From positions 1 through 31,570 of IMG/VR virus record IMGVR_UViG_3300025120_000297: a stretch of DNA of 31,570 bases; one strand, written 5' to 3'. Shown here in pieces: positions 8,363-16,269 of the stretch; positions within the stretch are counted from its first letter, which is position 1, and every line of letters begins with the position of its first letter. The notes beneath the pieces were generated by a model. The model made no database searches and was not told the DNA's origin. It saw nothing but the letters and a program-made list of their open reading frames with translations. The translations under genes and the position numbers were made by a program. The stretch comes from a virus.

Positions 8363-10540
8363 ATGGCAATAGGACGAATAACAGGACAGATGCTTTCAGC
8401 CAACCTAGCAAGGTCAGGCACAGATTTAGCATTTGAGACAAACTTATTAGCGTTAGACGTAACGAATAGTAGAGTTGGTATAGGTACAGCCTCACCGGCA
8501 ACTACACTACACATCAACGCCACGGATGCACTAAGACTACCAGCAGGTAACACGGGACAAAGACCGGGTTCAGCGGCAAATGGTGACATCAGATATAACA
8601 GCACGGAATCAACCATTGAAGGTTACGCCGGCGGTGCTTGGGCTAACTTGGCATCAGGTACACAGATCAAAGATGCGGATGAGGACACAACAATCAACGT
8701 TGAAACAAGTTCAGACGCAGACGAGATACATCTTCAAACAGGTGGGAACCAGACTGCGATCTTCAGGACTGCTACAACAGATCTTGGTGTAACAAGACTA
8801 TCAAACACAGCAACAACAATCACAGGACAAGTTACTAACGGTGACATCACACTTACTCCAAACGGAACAGGTAGTGTTGTTATTGGAAAAGCAGACATCA
8901 ACGGTGGCGCAATAGACGGCGTTACGATCGGTGCGGCGGCCGCGGCAACACAATTAGTTGTTAGTGGTGGCGTTAACATCGATGACGGTGGTGACGGTGC
9001 TATTGATGGTTGTGTGATCGGAGCCAACACAGCGGCGGCGATCTCAGGTACAACTATTGCGGCAAGTTCAAACTTAACAGTTGGCGGTAACGCTACTGTA
9101 ACAGGTAACTTGACAGTAAACGGTTCAACAACAACTATCGATTCAACAACATTGACTATTGAAGATCCGATGATCACTTTAGCGAAGAACAACTCAGGTG
9201 GAGATGCTAACACATTTGACCAAGGTTTATTCTTCAACAGAGGTTCATTAGCTAACGTTTCATGGTTATGGGATGAATCAGCAGACCAATTTGCGGCGGC
9301 AGTTACATCAGGAGAAGATGGAACTACAGCAGGTAACGTAACAATCGACAGTTACGCAGGTATCAGAGCAGGTGTTACTACTGTTTCAGACTTAGAAACT
9401 GGAGTGATATCATCAGCAGATGGTACACAGTCGGCGACTATTGCTAACTCAGGTGGAGTTATGACAATTGGAAGTTCAGTGTTGACTACTACTGATATTA
9501 ACGGTGGTTCAGTTGACGGTGCTACAATTGGTGCGGCAAGTGCCAGTACTGGTATTTTCACAACATTGACTGCGGCGAACACGCAAACAGGTACAGTTAA
9601 AGCAAACGACGGAACAGCGGCTATCACAATAGCTGACACATCAGGTGCAGTTAAGATTACAACTGCTTTTGAAGTTGACGGTGCAGGATTCATCTTCAAC
9701 GAGAGTTCAGCGGCGCTTGACTTCAGAGTAGAATCAAATGGACATGCACACGCATTGTTTGTTGATGGTTCAGAGGATCACGTAGGTATTAAGACGGCTT
9801 CCCCAGCTTATGACCTAGATATGAGTGGTTCGACTGATGCTTTCAGATTGCCATCTGGTACTACTGCACAGAGACCTACAGCGGCTTCGGGTATATTAAG
9901 ATTCAACTCTCAATCAGGTGTATTTGAAGGTTCACAAGATGGATCAACATTTGTTGAGTTAGCGACAGTTGGTGACACACCGACTTTCACTAAGGAATCT
10001 GCTACTGGAGATGGATCAACTACAACGTTCACAGGTTTCTTTAGCTCAGCTCCAGAATCAGCGAACAACGTTTTTGTTTACATCGACAACGTATACCAAG
10101 AGCCAACTGAGAACTACAGTGTTTCAAGTACTAACCTAACGTTCACATCTGCTCCACACAGTGCGGCAAGGATTTTTGCTATCACAGGTGCAGACAACAC
10201 AGCGTTGGCAACAGGTGGTATTGCGAGATCTGAGACAAGTTCAGTTAACTTTACATCATCTGCAACAACGATAATGAGTTTTAATGCGGCAACTTACAGA
10301 AGTGCTGAAATATTCATTACGTTGACAGACTCTGCAAACTCAGAGTATGCGGCTATGAAAGGTGTTGTTGTACACAACGGTGCAACTGCGTTCATCACAA
10401 TACATGCGATTACAAACACTGGAGACACGGACCTAGCGGCAATCACTGCTACGCACGATGGATCAAACACAGTGAATGTACAAGCAGTAACTACAGGTGG
10501 ACAGACAGCGGCTAAAGTACAGTACTCACTATCAACATAA
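8363..10540 (+). CDS. Modular tail fibre
   Basis: A 725-residue fibre. Residues 1-50 carry the shared attachment domain MAIGRITG..L..NL, then DLAFETNLL and LDVTNSRVGIGT. An LPAGNTGQRPG ... IRYN module is at 58-97 and a second copy (LPSGTTAQRPT) is at 497-533. A DINGGAIDGVTIGAA-type repeat occurs about 178-195, 212-230 and 378-402. The NLTVNGSTTTIDSTTLTIED ... WLWDES module is at 249-305. The GDGSTTTFT ... VYIDNVYQEPTENYSV module is at 549-607. The last 100 residues (627-725) form a beta domain repeated three times in the fibre at 11982. It is most likely a long trimeric side fibre. A terminator follows the stop by about 20 bases. Confidence 0.85.
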   Translation: MAIGRITGQMLSANLARSGTDLAFETNLLALDVTNSRVGIGTASPATTLHINATDALRLPAGNTGQRPGSAANGDIRYNSTESTIEGYAGGAWANLASGTQIKDADEDTTINVETSSDADEIHLQTGGNQTAIFRTATTDLGVTRLSNTATTITGQVTNGDITLTPNGTGSVVIGKADINGGAIDGVTIGAAAAATQLVVSGGVNIDDGGDGAIDGCVIGANTAAAISGTTIAASSNLTVGGNATVTGNLTVNGSTTTIDSTTLTIEDPMITLAKNNSGGDANTFDQGLFFNRGSLANVSWLWDESADQFAAAVTSGEDGTTAGNVTIDSYAGIRAGVTTVSDLETGVISSADGTQSATIANSGGVMTIGSSVLTTTDINGGSVDGATIGAASASTGIFTTLTAANTQTGTVKANDGTAAITIADTSGAVKITTAFEVDGAGFIFNESSAALDFRVESNGHAHALFVDGSEDHVGIKTASPAYDLDMSGSTDAFRLPSGTTAQRPTAASGILRFNSQSGVFEGSQDGSTFVELATVGDTPTFTKESATGDGSTTTFTGFFSSAPESANNVFVYIDNVYQEPTENYSVSSTNLTFTSAPHSAARIFAITGADNTALATGGIARSETSSVNFTSSATTIMSFNAATYRSAEIFITLTDSANSEYAAMKGVVVHNGATAFITIHAITNTGDTDLAAITATHDGSNTVNVQAVTTGGQTAAKVQYSLST

Positions 10541-10560
10541 TAGTTTAAGATTAATTCTAA

Positions 10561-10601
10561 ACGCCCCAATGGTAAATACTACTGTTGGGGCGTTTTTTTT
10601 T
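10561..10601 (+). terminator. Intrinsic terminator with a late promoter motif in its loop
   Basis: A 9-bp perfect stem pairs 10561-10569 (ACGCCCCAA) with 10585-10593 (TTGGGGCGT), followed by nine T residues at 10593-10601. The 15-base loop is unusually large and contains GGTAAATA. Position just after the fibre stop and before the next gene fits termination of the 8363 unit. Confidence 0.85.
10571..10578 (+). promoter_or_regulatory. Late promoter motif nested in terminator loop
   Basis: GGTAAATA lies wholly in the loop of the terminator at 10561-10601. A start about six bases downstream would give a transcript carrying only the 3' arm of the hairpin, which could not form the terminator. It is the only late motif I see ahead of the gene at 10659, whose ribosome site AGGAA is at 10652-10656. 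Confidence 0.55.
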
Positions 10602-10658
10602 AGACTAAAATTCCGCAACATAACATAAAAACACACACATGAGGGATATATAGGAACC

Positions 10659-11828
10659 ATGACAACAAGAAACTTTAGAGTACACAACGGTATATCAGTT
10701 GGTGACATCACAATCAGTGCCACTAACAACACAATTACTGGAATGTCAGCATCGGCACCATCAGCAAACGGTGACGCGGCAAACAAAAAATATGTTGATG
10801 ACCAAGCGGCGGCATCATTAACATTATCAAACAAAACTGTAACCAACGCAGTCCTTAACGGAACGTTGACTGGTACAGCCATTAAAGATGAAGACAACAT
10901 GGCATCAAACAGTGCAACTGTAGTGCCATCACAACAATCTGTTAAAGCATATGTAGATAGTGAAATCTCATCTGCTATATCAGGTTCTACTACGTTGACA
11001 TCAGGTAACACAACAGTTGTAGCAAGTGGTACATCAGTTGTAAACAATGTAAACAGTGCGGCACAGTTAACGGTAACTGAAGGTACAGTTAGAGTACACG
11101 GAAACTTAATAGTTGACGGTACAGAAACAACTATCAACACTGCGACTTTATCAGTTGAAGATAACATAATCGAAGTTAACAGAAACGTTTCAAACAACGC
11201 AGGTATGCCATCAGTTTCAGGCATCAAAGTAAACAGAGGTGAAGGTTCATCAGCAACTGAAAAAGCTCTTTTCTGGGCGTGGGACGAATCATACAACACT
11301 GGAACAGCTTCAACCGTAGGTGGTGCCTTTACTGCTTTTGCAAGAGCAGAAGGTGATTCATCAACACCAGCAACAGCTGACTTGGCCGATATGAGATGTG
11401 CAGTACTACACGCGACATCAACTGCGGCACAATATGCGGACGTTGCCGAGCGTTTCGAAGCAGACGCTCCAATGATAGCAGGTGCAGTAGTAGAAGTAGG
11501 CGGATCAGCAGAAATAACAGAATCAACTTCAGAAATGTCTGAAAATGTTTTTGGTGTTATCTCTGACATGCCAGCTTATGCCATGAACGAAGCGGCAGGT
11601 AACAATGACTCACACCCATACGTAGCAATGACAGGTAGAACACCGGTTAGAGTTACAGGTGCGGTAACAAAAGGTCAAAGATTAGTTACTTCAAGTGTTA
11701 AAGGTTGTGCTAGAGCAGTAGCGACAGGTGAGTCAATCTCTCCTTTCAACGTTATTGGTAGAGCATTAGAAAGCTCAACAGATGCAGGTATCAAATTGGT
11801 AAACTGTGCAGTGAGAACTAACAACTAA
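10659..11828 (+). CDS. Fibre-type structural protein with IMC/Peptidase G2-like C-terminus
   Basis: A 389-residue protein beginning MTTRNFRVHNGISVGDI. The fibre module LIVDGTETTINTATLSVEDN ... LFWAWDES (150-210) is shared with the fibres at 2670 and 8363. The C-terminal part (about 258-389) reads QYADVAERFEADAP, GAVVEVGG, FGVISDMPA, VAMTGRTPVRVTG and GQRLVTSS. This order resembles the C-terminal intramolecular-chaperone/autoprocessing domains (Peptidase G2 type) of phage appendage proteins, which assist trimer folding. Autocleavage is not proven here, and I cannot point to the catalytic residues. It starts from its own late motif and is closed by a strong terminator, so it is a single-gene unit. 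It may be a short fibre, or it may help its neighbours fold. Confidence 0.7.
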   Translation: MTTRNFRVHNGISVGDITISATNNTITGMSASAPSANGDAANKKYVDDQAAASLTLSNKTVTNAVLNGTLTGTAIKDEDNMASNSATVVPSQQSVKAYVDSEISSAISGSTTLTSGNTTVVASGTSVVNNVNSAAQLTVTEGTVRVHGNLIVDGTETTINTATLSVEDNIIEVNRNVSNNAGMPSVSGIKVNRGEGSSATEKALFWAWDESYNTGTASTVGGAFTAFARAEGDSSTPATADLADMRCAVLHATSTAAQYADVAERFEADAPMIAGAVVEVGGSAEITESTSEMSENVFGVISDMPAYAMNEAAGNNDSHPYVAMTGRTPVRVTGAVTKGQRLVTSSVKGCARAVATGESISPFNVIGRALESSTDAGIKLVNCAVRTNN

Positions 11829-11855
11829 TAAATAAAATTACTTTTTAATAGAATT

Positions 11856-11883
11856 AAAGGGCGGCTTCGGTCGCCCTTTTTTT
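11856..11883 (+). terminator. Intrinsic terminator with UUCG tetraloop
   Basis: A 10-bp stem (11856-11865 with 11870-11879, one G-U pair) is closed by a C(TTCG)G tetraloop and followed by a T run to 11883. It ends the unit of the gene at 10659 and lies eight bases before the next late motif. Confidence 0.9.
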
Positions 11884-11890
11884 GTGGCGG

Positions 11891-11898
11891 TATAAATA
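11891..11898 (+). promoter_or_regulatory. Late promoter (TATAAATA) with long leader
   Basis: An exact T4 late consensus TATAAATA lies 83 bases before the ATG at 11982. The leader carries AAGGAG at 11968-11973 and an inverted repeat just before it. Confidence 0.8.
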
Positions 11899-11936
11899 CT
11901 AGCACTGCTGTCAGCTGGCAATGATAACGAAGCTGT

Positions 11937-11954
11937 GTACGGCATATGCTGTAC
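11937..11954 (+). other. Leader hairpin upstream of fibre ribosome site
   Basis: GTACGGCA pairs with TGCTGTAC across a two-base centre (8 bp including one G-U; realistically a 7-bp stem with a 4-base loop). It lies within the 5' leader, 13 bases before the AAGGAG site. It could stabilise the leader or expose the ribosome site; function is inferred. Confidence 0.45.
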
Positions 11955-11981
11955 TAACATATTATATAAGGAGTACCTTGT

Positions 11982-14363
11982 ATGGCCATAGGTCGTATAA
12001 CAGGGTCGGTATTAAAGTCCAATCTGACTAGGAATGGCGTCGACCTTGCATTTGAAACAAACCTACTGTATCTCGACGTAACGAACAGTCGTGTAGGTAT
12101 TGGTACTTCTGAACCCACAACAACACTACAAGTAAACGGAACAACTACAACTGCTGGCCTTACAGCCAACGGTGCAGTTAATATTGATGGTACGGGTACG
12201 TCCAATATGGATAACGTCATCATAGGTGCCAACACAGCGGCGGCCATCACAGGTACAACTATTGCAGGCACAACAGCCACACTCACAAATACAACAACAT
12301 CAGACAGTGTTTTAATTACTACAACAGAAGATTCAAGCACAGCAGGTCCAGTCATCGCATTGAAAAGAAATAGTGGTTCTCCTGCAGATGCAGACTACCT
12401 GGGACAGATCAAGTTCAAAGGTGAGAACGATGCTGACCAAGAGGTAAACTATGCAAAAATTACAGGAAAAATACTAGATGCATCAGACGGAACAGAAGAC
12501 GGTATATTAGAATTTTCACATATCAAAGCAGGATCACAAGTAATCACAGGAAGATGGAGATCGGATGGATTGCAATTATTGAACGGTACAAACTTAACTG
12601 TTGCAGGTAACACCACAGTAACAGGTTCACTGATCGCAGATGGGTTGAGTTATCCAACGTCAGATGGAAGTGCAGGACAGGTTATAAAAACAGACGGTAG
12701 CGGAACTTTAAGTTTCACAACAATATCTACTAATTCTGTATCACAAGGAAACTCAAATGTAACAGTAACTGATTCAGGCACAGGGGCAATAACAATAGCG
12801 GCAGATGGCAACACCATAATAACAATGAACGCCACTACGGCATTAGATGCATCTGCTGTGACCAATGCAGTAAGGCTACCAAATGGTACGACAGCACAAA
12901 GACCCTCTGGTTCTCTTGGAATGATAAGGTACAACAGTAGCACTGACAACATAGAAGGCTACACTACATCAGGTGGATGGGCACAACTAGGTGCTACCAC
13001 TAGCACAACAGAAAATACAGACGATACAGCCACAGGAAGTGCCACAGCTATAAGCACATCGGCACAGATTATTAATCAGTTCACTACTGACAGTTTTGAC
13101 AGTGCATTTTATCTTGCTGTTGTAAGAGATGAAATAAATGATTCTATTTCGACCGCAAAATACAGTGTTGCACAAAACGATACATCTGCCGTTGTCGCAA
13201 CTTCTCATGTTGTAAGACAGACAGCCAGTTTGGCTGACGTGTCCATAGATGCAGAAATTGGTGCAGGGAGCATGAGGCTGAAGGCCACTGGTTCGTCTGT
13301 TGTAAATTCAATATCTTTCTACAGGATAGGTTTAGGTGATAACACGACAGCAGGAACCACGGGAAATGTGAGGACTGTTATAAACACAGATGTTGACTCA
13401 ACTTCTGAATCGTTAGACAGCTTTGCACATTCAAGTTACAGAGGAGCAAAATACTTTATATCTGTAAACAACACGGCTAAAAGTGAAGTGTCAAATGTTG
13501 AGGCATTGGTCGTCCATAATGGATCTGACGCTTTCATAAATGTCTATGGAACAGTCAACACAGGAAACAATGATTTAATTAATCTTACTGCGGCCATAGA
13601 CGGAGGCAACGTTGTAGTAAGTGTGATAGGAAATGAACCAAATTTAAGAGTAACCGCATACAGAATTTTATTAGCTGATTCAGAAAGTGGCAGTAGCGGT
13701 GACAATGTCAACATAGTCGGAACCACGAATGTCAGCTCAACTGCTACCCAAATTGATTCATTCAACAACGAAACATACACAGGAGCGTTCTATATTTTCA
13801 CAGGTTTCAATGCAGGCGGGGGTGAAGCCAGTATTTCAGAAGTCTCGGTTGTGTCCAACGATGACGCCTACATTGCCACAGGACCTGTTGTAAATTCAAC
13901 AGGCACTGATCAACTTTCTTTTACAGCGACCCAATCGGGCGCCAATGTAAGCGTAAAAGCGGCCAGTACCTCTGGTGCCAGCACAGCGGTCAGTGGATAC
14001 AGAGTACACATGCTTCGAGGAAATGCTGGTGCATCGACGGCAGACACAGTGTTGGTATCAACAACACAAACCATTACAGGTAATAAAACATTTGATAAAC
14101 CTCTAATTTTAAATGTCAACGCAGATCCGTCAACTGTAACAAACTCCGCACACATCTATGCCAAGGACGAATCATCGAGTGCAGAAGTGTTCGTGAGAGA
14201 TGAAGCAGGAAATGTTACTAAAATATCTCCACACAACGATGAAGGTGAGTGGGAATACTATTCAAGAAATACCAAAACAGGCAAAACTGTAAGAGTTAAC
14301 ATGGAAGAAATGATCAGAGATATTGAAAAACTTACAGGTAAAACTTACATCAAAAACAATTAA
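11982..14363 (+). CDS. Modular tail fibre with three tandem beta domains
   Basis: A 793-residue fibre. Residues 1-50 (MAIGRITGSVLKSNL ... DLAFETNLLYLDVTNSRVGIGT) are nearly the same as the N-terminus at 8363, so both probably attach to the same site. LPNGTTAQRPSGSLGMIRYN is at 299-318. Three degenerate copies of a domain of about 98 residues follow at about 357-453, 468-566 and 582-679; one copy ends the fibre at 8363. The C-terminus has SAHIYAKDESSSAEVFVRDE, SPHNDEGEWEYYSRNTKTGK and VNMEEMIRDIEKLTG. This ending is common in environmental phage fibres and may be a trimer cap or folding tail. It is the last fibre gene of the island, and its TAA stop interlocks with the Nudix stop (TTAA, 14360-14363). 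Confidence 0.85.
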   Translation: MAIGRITGSVLKSNLTRNGVDLAFETNLLYLDVTNSRVGIGTSEPTTTLQVNGTTTTAGLTANGAVNIDGTGTSNMDNVIIGANTAAAITGTTIAGTTATLTNTTTSDSVLITTTEDSSTAGPVIALKRNSGSPADADYLGQIKFKGENDADQEVNYAKITGKILDASDGTEDGILEFSHIKAGSQVITGRWRSDGLQLLNGTNLTVAGNTTVTGSLIADGLSYPTSDGSAGQVIKTDGSGTLSFTTISTNSVSQGNSNVTVTDSGTGAITIAADGNTIITMNATTALDASAVTNAVRLPNGTTAQRPSGSLGMIRYNSSTDNIEGYTTSGGWAQLGATTSTTENTDDTATGSATAISTSAQIINQFTTDSFDSAFYLAVVRDEINDSISTAKYSVAQNDTSAVVATSHVVRQTASLADVSIDAEIGAGSMRLKATGSSVVNSISFYRIGLGDNTTAGTTGNVRTVINTDVDSTSESLDSFAHSSYRGAKYFISVNNTAKSEVSNVEALVVHNGSDAFINVYGTVNTGNNDLINLTAAIDGGNVVVSVIGNEPNLRVTAYRILLADSESGSSGDNVNIVGTTNVSSTATQIDSFNNETYTGAFYIFTGFNAGGGEASISEVSVVSNDDAYIATGPVVNSTGTDQLSFTATQSGANVSVKAASTSGASTAVSGYRVHMLRGNAGASTADTVLVSTTQTITGNKTFDKPLILNVNADPSTVTNSAHIYAKDESSSAEVFVRDEAGNVTKISPHNDEGEWEYYSRNTKTGKTVRVNMEEMIRDIEKLTGKTYIKNN
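13050..14018 (+). repeat. Three tandem ~98-residue protein domain repeats in fibre
   Basis: Units at about 13050-13340, 13383-13679 and 13725-14018 each start with a pattern like S.S..I.SF....Y..A.Y.....N, continue with a central VVHNG or VVSND turn, and end with V...A YR..L. They are diverged at the DNA level and detectable only in protein. A fourth copy lies at 10241-10537 in the other fibre. Confidence 0.65.
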
Positions 14364-14788
14364 ACTATTAGATCTAAAATAGTCTGTAACTTACCTTTTA
14401 TACTTTTATTATTCAGTGTATTTTTAAGACCCATGTGCAAATTCTTGGGCCAGCATTCAAACGCAGTCCAACAGTATCCTGAATGTTCATCATTCAACTT
14501 GGGAATGAATTCTGCATCTATGGCTATGAGATATGTGTGGAAGAAGAACTTCTGATCATTGGAAGTGAACATTTCTAAAGGAATTACTTTTTTAAACTTA
14601 GGTAAACTGCCCGTCTCTTCATCAATTTCACGCTTTAGGCCTTCGAAAGCGGATTCCGTGAACTTAGATCTTCCTCCAACTAGACCCCACATTCCTTGTG
14701 TTTTTCTATCTGTACGCTGTAGGAATAAAAACCTTTTGGTACTAGTGGAGTAAAACAAAGCTCCAGAACATATAATGTTGTCTTCCAT
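14360..14788 (-). CDS. Nudix hydrolase
   Basis: A 142-residue protein with a nearly perfect Nudix box (G-x5-E-x7-RE-U-x-EE-x-G) at residues 39-60: G, then E45, RE at 53-54, EE at 57-58 and G60. Only the final hydrophobic position is replaced (Ser). Nudix enzymes hydrolyse nucleoside diphosphates linked to another group, such as oxidised dNTPs, NADH or ADP-sugars; the substrate cannot be read from the sequence. The upstream segment MWGLVGGRS is typical of MutT-like members. It lies downstream of gp15 on the same strand but has its own sigma70-like promoter, so it is probably also expressed earlier than the virion genes. A role in nucleotide-pool cleansing or salvage is inferred. Confidence 0.9.
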   Translation of the reverse strand: MEDNIICSGALFYSTSTKRFLFLQRTDRKTQGMWGLVGGRSKFTESAFEGLKREIDEETGSLPKFKKVIPLEMFTSNDQKFFFHTYLIAIDAEFIPKLNDEHSGYCWTAFECWPKNLHMGLKNTLNNKSIKGKLQTILDLIV

Positions 14789-14793
14789 ACTAT

Positions 14794-14822
14794 ATTATAA
14801 CAAAAAAATAAGAAATTATCAA
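14794..14822 (-). promoter_or_regulatory. Sigma70-like promoter for Nudix gene
   Basis: On the minus strand, TTGATA (14822-14817) is followed by a 17-base spacer and TATAAT (14799-14794). The -10 ends five bases before the ATG at 14788, so the start would be at or near the ATG. The TGA stop of gp15 lies inside the -35 element. No TAAATA late motif is present. Confidence 0.7.
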
Positions 14823-16264
14823 GGAGTCTGAGCATCAGTAGATGCATCATATTCAGATGCACCACCATCTAATACAATACTCCAAGTGCCTTGTGAATAA
14901 ACACCTTCGTATGATTTTACCCATTCAATACCATTAAATTTGTACTGTATTCCTGTGTTTAAATTGGTAATATAATGTTGTGTAGAATCAGGATGTGATG
15001 CATCAAATTTTTTAACCCATTTTGCTCCATCATATTCTATTATATCACCAACGTTGGCTACTAAATTTCCCCAAATAGAACTTTGAAAACTGGCAGTGCT
15101 GTCTCCAACATCGTTTATTATCAAATACCTATCGCCGGTGGTTGGTGTGCCTGGATCAAAAGTTTGTGGATTAATAATTTTCTTTACGTTCGGACCAACT
15201 GGTGCTATTGAATTAGCAGGTATAGTGTCAGAATCAATTGTGTAAAGCAGTATAGTGTCGTCTAGTGTGGTAGTCGCTATTGTACCAATAACTTCATTTC
15301 CGTTTGCTTGTTTAAGTCTAATTTGACTTGTTCCGTTGACCACTTTACCATATTGCTCAAGTAAAACTTTCCAATTAACAGCCGGGCCAAATGTTTCAAA
15401 TGGATCCGCTAATCCTGGATCTCTAGCACCGGTCTGGAATCCGTCACCACCAGATTTCACATTTACTCCAGTAGTGCCAAGCAACCTTAATTGATTACCT
15501 GTTACTAATAGACCAAAATTATTTGGCGTTACAAAACTCTGTGATATCATAGGTCCACTGATTAAGCCTTTATTAATTCCACCGTCATCCTCGTACACAC
15601 TCATGATGATTTTTTGTACAACACCTAGCTTTTTTACTTTTACTGGAGGGGATAACCATATAGGCATATTGAATGTCATGGTTGCTACATCTATCTCTGA
15701 CTCTGCGCCAACAGGAATTGTCCTTGAGCTGAATTTTATGCCATCTAATTCTATGTAACTTAAACTTGTCCAATCAATGTAATTGTCAGATTTTTGTATT
15801 TCAAAATCAGGATTGAACAAATATAAAATTTGTTCTAAGATTTGCAATTTTTGATCAGTATTTGAACTGTAAATATCTGCTGTAACCTGTAATCTAAAAG
15901 GCGAAGGCATCACTTTTTCAACAGTATACCCAGCACCTAATCTATCGCTGTAACTACCATCTGCTAATACGTCTCTTTCTCTCAAATGCTGTTTCTCAAC
16001 ATGATAAGGATTTTGCATTCTTTCTCTATCATATTCAAGTTCTCTGATATAACAAGCAATTTTTGGAGCATAGTTTAAAGCGTTCTCACTGTTGTTCCTA
16101 ATAATGTTAGAAACCTGTCTTGTCGCATCTCCATATACCACCGGTACAGGTCTTAGTGCAATTTCGTCATCCTTGCCCCTACCTACTTCAACGCTAAAAT
16201 TGCCAAGCACCCGCATAAACTGTGTGAGGAATCTTCTTACTTGTCCTGAATAAAAGTGCAACAT
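14819..16264 (-). CDS. gp15: gp15-like proximal tail sheath stabiliser / tail completion protein
   Basis: A 481-residue protein starting MLHFYSGQVRRFLTQFMRVL. Residues 1-235 match the T4-like gp15 family as I know it: VPVVYGDATRQVSNIIRNNSEN (about 40-61), then DQKLQILEQILYLFNP (137-152), DNYIDWTSLSYIELD (160-174) and SEIDVATMTFNMPIWLSPP (189-207). gp15 forms the ring that caps the tail and joins it to the head-neck. Beyond about residue 240 there is an extension with TTGDRYLIIND, IIEYDGAKWVKKFD and YKFNGIEWVKSYEG, a module also present in gp14 and the sheath here. At about 480 residues it is much longer than T4 gp15 (about 270). Its ATG is five bases after the gp14 stop, so the two are co-transcribed. 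Confidence 0.88.
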   Translation of the reverse strand: MLHFYSGQVRRFLTQFMRVLGNFSVEVGRGKDDEIALRPVPVVYGDATRQVSNIIRNNSENALNYAPKIACYIRELEYDRERMQNPYHVEKQHLRERDVLADGSYSDRLGAGYTVEKVMPSPFRLQVTADIYSSNTDQKLQILEQILYLFNPDFEIQKSDNYIDWTSLSYIELDGIKFSSRTIPVGAESEIDVATMTFNMPIWLSPPVKVKKLGVVQKIIMSVYEDDGGINKGLISGPMISQSFVTPNNFGLLVTGNQLRLLGTTGVNVKSGGDGFQTGARDPGLADPFETFGPAVNWKVLLEQYGKVVNGTSQIRLKQANGNEVIGTIATTTLDDTILLYTIDSDTIPANSIAPVGPNVKKIINPQTFDPGTPTTGDRYLIINDVGDSTASFQSSIWGNLVANVGDIIEYDGAKWVKKFDASHPDSTQHYITNLNTGIQYKFNGIEWVKSYEGVYSQGTWSIVLDGGASEYDASTDAQTP

Positions 16265-16269
16265 TGTTT

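Noticed and set aside
10532-11569. A 345-codon open frame on the minus strand opposite the fibre at 10659
   Set aside because: It mirrors the Gly/Ser/Thr-rich codons of the plus-strand fibre, has no late motif or ribosome site, and shows no recognisable domain. It also crosses the nested terminator-promoter.
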